Below, one piece after another: positions 34,715 through 41,878 of a DNA stretch of 54,742 bases. The translations under genes were made by a program, and so were the position numbers. Positions within the stretch are counted from its first letter, which is position 1, and every line of letters begins with the position of its first letter. Where the stretch lies: the NCBI GenBank assembly GCA_017549285.1, contig JAFYVE010000050.1:1-54742 (forward strand), written 5' to 3'. This DNA is from Clostridia bacterium (lineage in GTDB: Bacteria > Bacillota > Clostridia > Oscillospirales > Acutalibacteraceae). The notes beneath the pieces are model-generated. The model saw nothing but the letters and a program-made list of their open reading frames with translations. It did not search any database and was not told where the DNA came from.

Positions 34715-35680
34715 TTATACATTGACTTCTTCTTTTTGTTTTTCCGTATCGAAATTAAGTCTTTCGGCTTCGATAACGAGGGGGCGTTTCATTATTCGCT
34801 TATTGATATTAAGGATATATTCACCGATAAAGCCTATGAAGAACAGCTGAACTGCGCCGAGGAAAAGCATACCTAAAAGAATGGGAGCTGTGCCTGCAGG
34901 GAATCTTTCCCAGTACATAAGCTTAAGGATGAAATAGATTACACCGAGAATACCACTCATTGCACCGATACCAAGACCGCAGAATGTTGCGAGTCTGAGG
35001 CCTATCTTTGTGTATGAAGTGATACTGAGCATTGCTGCATCATAAAGAGAATAGAAGTTATTATGTGTCTTTCCTGCTCTTCTCTTGGGCTGTTCGTAAG
35101 GAATTTCCTTTCTTTCAAAACCAAGCTCGGCAACGATACCACGCATAAAAGGAATGGGGTCATCAAGCTCACGAAGAACTTCAATGAACGCTCTGTCATA
35201 AAGTCCTGAGCCTGTGAAATGCTCAATCTGTTCAACGTCAGACATCTTTTTGATTATCTTGTAATAGCAGGTACGGAGAGCACGCATAATCTTGCTTTCC
35301 TTACTGCTTGTCTTGATGCCTATAACAATTTTATAGCCGTTTTCCCACTCTCTTACATACTGAGGGATAAGTTCAACGGGGTCCTGAAAGTCACAGCACA
35401 TCTGAATAACACAGTCGCCTGTAACCTGAAGCACTCCGTAGTAAGGAGAATTGAACTGACCGAAATTCTTTGCATTGAAAATTGCCTTTATTTTCGGATT
35501 ACTTGCACAGATACCTCTGAGGATATCTCTTGTGCCGTCCTTTGAATCATTATCGATAAAAACAAGTTCATAGTCATACTGAGGAAGTTCTGTTGTCATA
35601 ATATTGACAATAGCTTCACTCATAGGCCCTACATTTTCTTTTTCATTATAACAAGGAATGAGAATACTTATTTTTTTCAT
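34715..35680 (-). CDS. Polyprenol-phosphate glycosyltransferase, GT2 (GtrB/CsbB-like)
   Basis: A 321-residue GT2 enzyme. The GT-A domain has ISILIPCYNEKENV (about 4-17), DNDSKDGT (about 50) and the acidic DFQDP (about 95); the C-terminus has two long hydrophobic helices (about 230-300). This architecture is that of undecaprenyl-phosphate sugar transferases such as GtrB and CsbB, which load one sugar onto the lipid carrier on the cytoplasmic face. Its ATG overlaps the SDR stop codon (ATGA), so it is coupled to it. As last gene of an operon that begins with a YfhO-family protein, it likely provides the lipid-linked sugar donor for YfhO. Confidence 0.9.
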   Translation of the reverse strand: MKKISILIPCYNEKENVGPMSEAIVNIMTTELPQYDYELVFIDNDSKDGTRDILRGICASNPKIKAIFNAKNFGQFNSPYYGVLQVTGDCVIQMCCDFQDPVELIPQYVREWENGYKIVIGIKTSSKESKIMRALRTCYYKIIKKMSDVEQIEHFTGSGLYDRAFIEVLRELDDPIPFMRGIVAELGFERKEIPYEQPKRRAGKTHNNFYSLYDAAMLSITSYTKIGLRLATFCGLGIGAMSGILGVIYFILKLMYWERFPAGTAPILLGMLFLGAVQLFFIGFIGEYILNINKRIMKRPLVIEAERLNFDTEKQKEEVNV

Positions 35681-36597
35681 TTTCGCACCTCTTTCATCCA
35701 TTCGGCTGTACGCATTATTGATTCCTCAAATGTAAGTTCGGGAACAAAGCCTGTATCCTCTGTAAGCTGACTGATATCTGCACAAAGATACATAACCTGA
35801 CCTTCATTATAAGGTAAATCCCCTAAACCAACCTTTAAATCGGGATTTATGCAGTCACGCATAGCCGTGATATACTCGGCAAGAAGTCTTGTTTTTCCGC
35901 TGCCGAGGGGGTATACCGCACCGTGCTTACCATTTTCACCGATAAGGTAAAATGCTGTTGCGGCATCGTCACAATGGAGGAAGTCCCACTGCTGTTCACC
36001 CTTCGTGAAAGAAGTATACTCTCCTTTGAGCATTTTGTCAAGGCTCGACATAATAATTGAATTCGGATTGCCTTTCTGCCCGAAAACACTTAAAATACGC
36101 ACCCAACAATGCCTTAAACCTAACTGTTCGGCATACATACGGCTGAATTTACCTGCGGTATATTTTGCAATTCCGTAGCCTGTTTCCGGATTACACGGAG
36201 TAACTGCTGTGAGCTTTTCGGTTGTTCTGCCGTATTCAGCCTGTGAACCTGCACTTACAAAACATTCACAACCTGTGTCTGCGGCAAGCTTTACCGCATC
36301 AAGAGTGTATTTTATATTATCTGTCTGAGTATAAGTGTCATTTCTGACATTTCCGAATGTTCCGAGCCACGCAAAATGATAAAGAACATCGCATTTTTTG
36401 TCAATTTTTGCTGACAATTCGGCATATTCCGAAATATCGGCATCAATTGCCGTCACAAGAGGACTTTTAAAAAAATCATCATCCTTGTTATCTTCTTTTC
36501 TGCAGAGTGCAATAACTTCAACATTTTCTTTAACAAGTTTTCTGATAAGCGCTGACGCAATCATACCCGTTGCGCCTGTTACAATGGCTCTTTTCAT
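35677..36597 (-). CDS. NAD(P)-dependent nucleotide-sugar reductase/epimerase (extended SDR)
   Basis: A 306-residue extended short-chain dehydrogenase. It has the Rossmann motif TGATGMIASAL (about 7-17), HFAWLG, SAGSQAEYG with the active-site serine (about 115) and YGIAK (Tyr/Lys about 142-146). It resembles the abequose/paratose synthase branch of sugar SDRs. By position, directly after the YerE-like gene, it is a candidate for the reductase that turns the acetyl branch into a hydroxyethyl group (the YerF role in yersiniose synthesis); that role is inference. It follows the TPP-enzyme gene by 15 bp and overlaps the GT2 start by 4 bp. Confidence 0.82.
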   Translation of the reverse strand: MKRAIVTGATGMIASALIRKLVKENVEVIALCRKEDNKDDDFFKSPLVTAIDADISEYAELSAKIDKKCDVLYHFAWLGTFGNVRNDTYTQTDNIKYTLDAVKLAADTGCECFVSAGSQAEYGRTTEKLTAVTPCNPETGYGIAKYTAGKFSRMYAEQLGLRHCWVRILSVFGQKGNPNSIIMSSLDKMLKGEYTSFTKGEQQWDFLHCDDAATAFYLIGENGKHGAVYPLGSGKTRLLAEYITAMRDCINPDLKVGLGDLPYNEGQVMYLCADISQLTEDTGFVPELTFEESIMRTAEWMKEVRK

Positions 36598-36612
36598 CTG
36601 AATTACTCCGTT

Positions 36613-38424
36613 TTACTCAGTTATAAGGGGGATAAACATAATTTTTTCAAGCTCTTCACGGGGAAGGAAGGGTGCAAGGTCCTCAAGAGGAGCTGAAACG
36701 AGAGAACCGTCGGGAAGCTTCTTTGTTGCCGACTTGGGTTCAAACTTCTGTTCGGGGTCAACCATAATTTCGCAGAATGCATAACCGGGAATTGCAAGTG
36801 TTTCTTCTATTTTTGCGCCCAGGTCTGCATTTTTCTCAATTCTTACATAAGGAATGCCGTATGCGGGAATGAGCTTTGACATATCGGGGAAACTCAGGTC
36901 GTGGCTGTCCTGACCGACACCTACAAGAGGTTCACCGAAGAAATTCATCTGCGACTGTCTGATTGAATGATAGCCGCCGTTGTTTATCATAAAGATTTTG
37001 ATGGGTAATTTATTCTGAACGATAGTCTGAAGCTCCTGAAGATTCATCTGAATACTTCCGTCACCTGTAATATTGATTATATCCTGACTGTGGTCGCATA
37101 CACAAGCACCGATTGCGGCAGGTAAATCATAACCCATTGAAGCGATAGCTGAATTTATGATAAAACGCTGATCTTTTTTGATAACATAACCGTGAGAGCC
37201 GACAACACAGGCTGAGCCGTTACCTACAACAGCAATCTGACCTTCGTTAAGACGAGAGCTGAGCTCCTTGATAAATGCATAAACATTTACGGGCTCTGTC
37301 TGTTCATAGTGTTTAGGAAGAACAACGGGATAGTCTTTCTTCCAGCCTCTGCAGGTTTCGTTCCAGTTTTCCTTTGTGAAAACCTTTTCGTCTGAGAGAA
37401 GCTCATCCATTCTCTTAAGGAATGCCTTTGCATCTGCACATATGGGCATATCGGGGTTGACTGTGGGCTTTTTGAGCTCTTCGGGGTCAACATCAACAAC
37501 GATCTTCTTTGCAGCTCTTGCCCAGGATTTATAGTTGTAGCCTACCTGACGGATACTAAGTCTGCTTCCGACAGAGAAAAAGATATCTGAATTCTGAACG
37601 GCAAAGTTACCGGGTCTGTCACCCATAATACCTGCTCTACCCACATAGAGAGGATGCTCGTCTTCGATAAGATCGATACTGTCCCAACCCGTTACAACAG
37701 GGATATTGAGCTTTTCGATAACACTTCTGAATTCATCAAAAGCTCCTGCAATTCTGATGCCGTTACCTGCATTAAAAACAGGTCTTTCAGCATTCTTTAT
37801 CATATTGATAATCTCAAGAATAACATCATCAGAAGGCACTTCAGGAAGTGTTTCGTCACCCTCACCGTCATAGGGATACAGGTCGTCTGTTTCAACATAA
37901 GACCCCTGAATATCAAGGGGAATATCAAGCCAACAAGGGCCGGGTCTGCCCTGCTGAGAAAGTTTAAGAGCTTTCTCAAGGCAGTATCTGATTCTGTTTT
38001 TATCTGTCACCATTTCACAGTATTTTGTCATACAGTCAATGGCTTTTGTGATTTCAAATTCCTGATCACCCATAGCACGGATGCCGAGTCCTGACCAGCG
38101 TGCAGTTGTGTCATAACGCACCTGACCTGAAATAACAAGCATCGGGATAGAATCAAGCCAACCTCCTACAACACCTGTTATGGCATTTGTACCACCGGGG
38201 CCTGTTGTGACAACACAAGCGGCAATTTTATTGTGGATTCTCGCATAACTTTCAGCCGCAATTGCACAAGCCTGTTCGTGATGATTATAGATACAATGCA
38301 TACCTTCCTGATGACCGAAAGCATCGTTAAGATGCATCGCACCGCCACCCGTTACGGTGAAAGCGGTGTCGATACCGTGATCAACAAGAAACTGAGAAAT
38401 ATAATTGGAAACTTTTATTTTCAT
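36613..38424 (-). CDS. Thiamine-diphosphate enzyme, acetolactate synthase-like (YerE-like)
   Basis: A 603-residue ThDP enzyme of the acetohydroxyacid synthase fold. The catalytic glutamate is in HHEQACAIA (about 49), TTGPGGTN (about 73) follows, and the ThDP/Mg motif is TGDGSIQMNLQEL...NNGGYHS (about 448-480). It is not a housekeeping IlvB: it lies in a CDP-dideoxysugar operon, immediately after and overlapping rfbH by 4 bp. In Yersinia pseudotuberculosis O:VI, YerE has this gene context and transfers an acetyl unit from pyruvate to C4 of CDP-4-keto-3,6-dideoxyglucose. I infer the same type of reaction here, making a branched sugar. No ilvC/ilvN partner is present. Confidence 0.8.
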   Translation of the reverse strand: MKIKVSNYISQFLVDHGIDTAFTVTGGGAMHLNDAFGHQEGMHCIYNHHEQACAIAAESYARIHNKIAACVVTTGPGGTNAITGVVGGWLDSIPMLVISGQVRYDTTARWSGLGIRAMGDQEFEITKAIDCMTKYCEMVTDKNRIRYCLEKALKLSQQGRPGPCWLDIPLDIQGSYVETDDLYPYDGEGDETLPEVPSDDVILEIINMIKNAERPVFNAGNGIRIAGAFDEFRSVIEKLNIPVVTGWDSIDLIEDEHPLYVGRAGIMGDRPGNFAVQNSDIFFSVGSRLSIRQVGYNYKSWARAAKKIVVDVDPEELKKPTVNPDMPICADAKAFLKRMDELLSDEKVFTKENWNETCRGWKKDYPVVLPKHYEQTEPVNVYAFIKELSSRLNEGQIAVVGNGSACVVGSHGYVIKKDQRFIINSAIASMGYDLPAAIGACVCDHSQDIINITGDGSIQMNLQELQTIVQNKLPIKIFMINNGGYHSIRQSQMNFFGEPLVGVGQDSHDLSFPDMSKLIPAYGIPYVRIEKNADLGAKIEETLAIPGYAFCEIMVDPEQKFEPKSATKKLPDGSLVSAPLEDLAPFLPREELEKIMFIPLITE

Positions 38425-39755
38425 TTAGCTTCAACTGCCTCAATAATTGTTTTTGCCATATAGTCAATCATTTCGTCTGTCATTCCGGGATAAACGCCAA
38501 CCCAGAATGTATCATTCATAATTCTGTCTGTATTGTTGAGCTCGCCTACAACTCTGTAACCCTTGCCTGAAGCTCTCATTTCATCAAAACAGGGATGCTT
38601 TGTAAGGTTACCTGCAAAGAGCATTCTTGTCTGTACGCCCTTTGATTCAACATACTTTACTACTTCTGTTCTGCTGATGCCTTCATTACAGGTGATAAGG
38701 AAACCGAACCATGAGGGATCACCGTTTTCAACTGCTTCGGGAAGAATAACTTTGTCTGCAATGGGAGCAAGAGCTGCCTTGAGACGTGCAAAATTGTGTT
38801 TTCTTCTTTCAACGAATGAGGGGAATTTTTCAAGCTGAGCACAGCCTACTGCTGCCTGAAGGTCTGTTGCCTTGAGGTTGTAACCGAAGTGTGAATATAC
38901 ATATTTATGGTCGTAGCCGAAAGGAAGTTCACCATACTGACCGTCAAAACGATGACCGCAGAGATTGTCCTGACCTGAGTTACATACACAGTCACGGCCC
39001 CAGTCACGGATTGAACGGCTGATTCTTGCAAGAAGCGGATTATCAGTATAAACAGCACCGCCCTCACCCATTGTCATATGATGGGGAGGATAGAATGATG
39101 ATGTACCGATATCACCGATTGTGCCTGTGAATTTCTTTTCACCGTCGATTGTATACTGTGAGCCGAGAGCGTCACAGTTATCTTCGATAAGCCAGATATC
39201 GTGCTTTGTGCAGAATTCCTTTACAGCCTTGAGGTCAAAAGGATTGCCGAGTGTGTGAGCAATCATAACAGCCTTTGTCTTTTCTGTGTAAGCCTCTTCG
39301 AGCTTTGTAACATCAATATTGTACTGAGGAATTGTAACATCAACAAACACGGGGATTGCACCGTACTGAATGATGGGAGTTACTGTTGTGGGGAAACCAG
39401 CGGCAACCGTGATAACTTCGTCACCGGGAAAAACTCTCTTGTCACCGAGAAGAGGTGATGTGAGAGTCATAAATGCAAGAAGATTTGCGCTTGAGCCTGA
39501 GTTTACAAGTGCACAGGAGCGAACACCGAGGTATTTTGCAAGTTTCTTTTCAAACTCGTCTGTGTATCTGCCTGCTGTAAGCCAGAATTCGAGAGCGCTG
39601 TCAACAAGATTAACTGCTTCGTTGCTGTCATATACTCTTGATGCGTAAGGAATTCTCTGCCCCTCAACGAAATCTTTCTTTACATTATGATATTTTTCAA
39701 AATACTCTGCAACAGCAGAGAGTATGGCTTGTTTATCGAGTTCCTGATTGCTCAT
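38421..39755 (-). CDS. rfbH: CDP-4-keto-6-deoxyglucose 3-dehydrase (E1, PMP and iron-sulfur)
   Basis: A 444-residue B6 enzyme of the DegT/DnrJ fold that removes the C3 hydroxyl of CDP-4-keto-6-deoxyglucose. The usual lysine is replaced by histidine in FYPPHHMTMGEGG (about 221-231), and cysteines in DCVCNSGQDNLCGHRF (about 252-263) match the [2Fe-2S] ligands of E1 (RfbH/AscC/DdhC). GYNLKATDLQAA follows. E1 normally needs an NADH-dependent reductase E3 (DdhD/AscD), which is not in this window, so an unlinked or different electron donor is required. It is between rfbG (23 bp upstream) and the YerE-like gene. Confidence 0.95.
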   Translation of the reverse strand: MSNQELDKQAILSAVAEYFEKYHNVKKDFVEGQRIPYASRVYDSNEAVNLVDSALEFWLTAGRYTDEFEKKLAKYLGVRSCALVNSGSSANLLAFMTLTSPLLGDKRVFPGDEVITVAAGFPTTVTPIIQYGAIPVFVDVTIPQYNIDVTKLEEAYTEKTKAVMIAHTLGNPFDLKAVKEFCTKHDIWLIEDNCDALGSQYTIDGEKKFTGTIGDIGTSSFYPPHHMTMGEGGAVYTDNPLLARISRSIRDWGRDCVCNSGQDNLCGHRFDGQYGELPFGYDHKYVYSHFGYNLKATDLQAAVGCAQLEKFPSFVERRKHNFARLKAALAPIADKVILPEAVENGDPSWFGFLITCNEGISRTEVVKYVESKGVQTRMLFAGNLTKHPCFDEMRASGKGYRVVGELNNTDRIMNDTFWVGVYPGMTDEMIDYMAKTIIEAVEAK

Positions 39756-39778
39756 AATTACATTCCTTTCAGATTTGA

Positions 39779-40828
39779 TTATATATTGAAGAATTCTTTT
39801 ATCTGTTTTTCTGTGATTGCAGGCACATCGCCGTCAGAAGCGAACACTTTTGTCCATTCAACAGTCTTTTCAACAGCTTCGGTTGCAGACCAGGTGGGTT
39901 TCCAGCCGAATGTTGTTTTGAGAAGTGAACAGTCAAGTTTCAGGAAGTTTGCTTCGTGAGGTCCGTCCTTTTTAAGGCATTCGAAGGTCTGTCCTTCACC
40001 CCATGAATTGCAGAAAATTGTTGCAAGCTGACCTGTTGTAAGGCAGTCTCTTTCATCGGGTCCTACATTATAATAGCCCTGATATTTTATATCTTCATAC
40101 TGAGCCTCGGCAATCATAAGATATGCATTCAGAGGCTCAAGCACATGCTGATAAGGTCTTGTTGAGTTGGGATTTCTGACTATAACGGGCTTTTTATCCA
40201 TAGCGGCACGTACACAGTCGGGAATTATACGGTTATCAGCAAAGTCACCGCCGCCGATAACATTACCTGCTCTTGCAGTTGAAACAGCAACACCTGTATT
40301 GTCAAAGAATGATGCTTTATAGCTGTGTGTTACAAGCTCTGAGCAGGATTTTGAGTTTGAATAAGGGTCAAAACCATCAAGAGGTTCGTTTTCACGGTAA
40401 CCCCAGCACCATTCGTTATTCTTATAAACCTTGTCTGTAGTGACATTAAGAACAGACTTTACGGAGGGTGTAAGTCTTACACATTCAAGAATGTTGACCG
40501 TCCCCATTACATTTGTTTCATATGTGTACTTGGGCTGTTCATAAGAAGTGATAACGATAGGCTGTGCCGCAAGATGGAACACGATTTCAGGCTGAACTTC
40601 ATCAAAAACAGCCTTGAGGTGGTCGTAATCTCTTATATCACCGATAACGGATTTCATTTTACCCTCAAGCCCTGCAACTGAGAAAAGATTGGGATTTGTG
40701 GGAGGCTCAAGTGAATAGCCGGTCACATCTGCACCTGCCATAACAAGAATCTTTGAAAGCCACGAGCCTTTAAAGCCTGTATGACCTGTCAGAAGGACTT
40801 TTTTACCTTTATAAAAATCAAGATTCAT
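39779..40828 (-). CDS. rfbG: CDP-glucose 4,6-dehydratase
   Basis: A 349-residue NAD-dependent extended SDR converting CDP-glucose to CDP-4-keto-6-deoxyglucose. Features: LLTGHTGFKGSWLSK (about 11-25), HLAAQPIV, NVTTDKVYKN (about 127) and DPYSNSKSCSELV with the catalytic Tyr/Lys (about 153). These are specific to the CDP-glucose branch rather than dTDP-glucose dehydratase. AAAGGA precedes ATG. Between it and rfbF lie two palindromic elements (40845-41090) but no clear promoter. Confidence 0.95.
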   Translation of the reverse strand: MNLDFYKGKKVLLTGHTGFKGSWLSKILVMAGADVTGYSLEPPTNPNLFSVAGLEGKMKSVIGDIRDYDHLKAVFDEVQPEIVFHLAAQPIVITSYEQPKYTYETNVMGTVNILECVRLTPSVKSVLNVTTDKVYKNNEWCWGYRENEPLDGFDPYSNSKSCSELVTHSYKASFFDNTGVAVSTARAGNVIGGGDFADNRIIPDCVRAAMDKKPVIVRNPNSTRPYQHVLEPLNAYLMIAEAQYEDIKYQGYYNVGPDERDCLTTGQLATIFCNSWGEGQTFECLKKDGPHEANFLKLDCSLLKTTFGWKPTWSATEAVEKTVEWTKVFASDGDVPAITEKQIKEFFNI

Positions 40829-40844
40829 AAGATAATCCTTTCAT

Positions 40845-40962
40845 AAAATGAGTAATTAGTAATGAGTAGTGAGTAATGAAGGAAGGGGCATACCCCTTAC
40901 CCCATTTTTAATTCCAAGTCCGAAGGACTTCCGACATTGCTAATTGCTCATTACTCATTTTT
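40845..40962. repeat. Palindromic intergenic element 1
   Basis: Imperfect inverted repeat: AAAATGAGTAAT...AATGAG on the left and CTCATTACTCATTTTT on the right, around an inner hairpin AAGTCC/GGACTT (40916-40930). There is no ORF. It looks like a small non-coding mobile-type repeat lying between rfbG and rfbF. Confidence 0.6.
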
Positions 40963-40986
40963 CATTGCAAACACATTGCGAACAAT

Positions 40987-41090
40987 AATTTTGTGCAGAT
41001 TATGTGCAGAGGGCATTTTCTTTGAGTTGCCGCGTATGAAAATACGCAAGACGAGAAAAAATGTTCTCTGTGCGTAAGCTGTGCAAAATT
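40987..41090. repeat. Palindromic intergenic element 2
   Basis: Imperfect ~25-bp inverted repeat AATTTTGTGCAG.../...CTGTGCAAAATT around GCGTAT/ATACGC. Its right end reaches into the rfbF stop codon (41089-41091). Confidence 0.55.
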
Positions 41091-41862
41091 ACCAGACTTT
41101 CCAGGGAGCAGTGCCGTCTGCCCAGAGTTTCTCAAGGTAGTTTTTATCTCTTAATGTATCCATACACTGCCAGAAGCCGTCGTGAGGATATGCCATAAGC
41201 TCTCCTCTTCTTGCAGCCTCTTCAAGAGGATATTTTTCAAATACTGTTGAGTCACCTTCGATAAGGTCAAGGATTGAAGGTTCAAGCACCATAAATCCGC
41301 CGTTGATAACACCGCCGTCCTGCTGTGTCTTTTCACGGAACTGCTGGATGCAGCCTTCTTCATTTATATCAAGCACGCCGAAACGGGCTGTGATTTTAAT
41401 TGCTGTGAGAGTTGCCATTTTACCGTGTGCCTTATGGAACTCAAGAAGCTTGTTGATATCAACGTCTGACACACCGTCACCGTAAGTAAGGAAGAAAGGC
41501 TCGTCACCAATATAGTCCTTAACTCTCTTTACTCTGCCGCCTGTCATTGTGTTAAGGCCTGTATCAACGATTGTAACCTTCCAGGGCTCTGAAAAGTTTG
41601 TGTGAACAGTCATTTCGCCGTTGTTTGAGAAGTCAAATGTAATGTCACTTCTGTGAAGATAATAATCAGCAAAGAATTCTTTGATTACGTGCTGTTTATA
41701 TCCGCCGCAGATGACGAATTCATTGAAGCCGTAATATGAATACTGCTTCATGATGTGCCAGAGAATGGGCATATCGCCGATCTGTATCATAGGTTTGGGA
41801 ATAAGATGGCTTTCTTCACTGATTCTTGTACCGAATCCGCCTGCAAGAATTACAACTTTCAT
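41089..41862 (-). CDS. rfbF: Glucose-1-phosphate cytidylyltransferase
   Basis: A 257-residue nucleotidyltransferase that makes CDP-glucose from CTP and glucose 1-phosphate, the first committed step of CDP-dideoxysugar synthesis. The N-terminal LAGGFGTRISEES..PKPMIQIG is the family signature. TYGDGVSDVD (about 127) is the metal-binding region, and WQCMDTLRDKNYL at the C-terminus is typical of RfbF/DdhA. AAAGGA precedes ATG. It begins 16 bp after the YfhO gene. Confidence 0.96.
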   Translation of the reverse strand: MKVVILAGGFGTRISEESHLIPKPMIQIGDMPILWHIMKQYSYYGFNEFVICGGYKQHVIKEFFADYYLHRSDITFDFSNNGEMTVHTNFSEPWKVTIVDTGLNTMTGGRVKRVKDYIGDEPFFLTYGDGVSDVDINKLLEFHKAHGKMATLTAIKITARFGVLDINEEGCIQQFREKTQQDGGVINGGFMVLEPSILDLIEGDSTVFEKYPLEEAARRGELMAYPHDGFWQCMDTLRDKNYLEKLWADGTAPWKVW

Positions 41863-41878
41863 TTTTATTATCCTTTCG

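Noticed and set aside
36613-38424. Housekeeping acetolactate synthase (ilvB)
   Set aside because: No ilvN, ilvC or other branched-chain gene is near; it overlaps rfbH and sits in a CDP-sugar operon in the YerE position.
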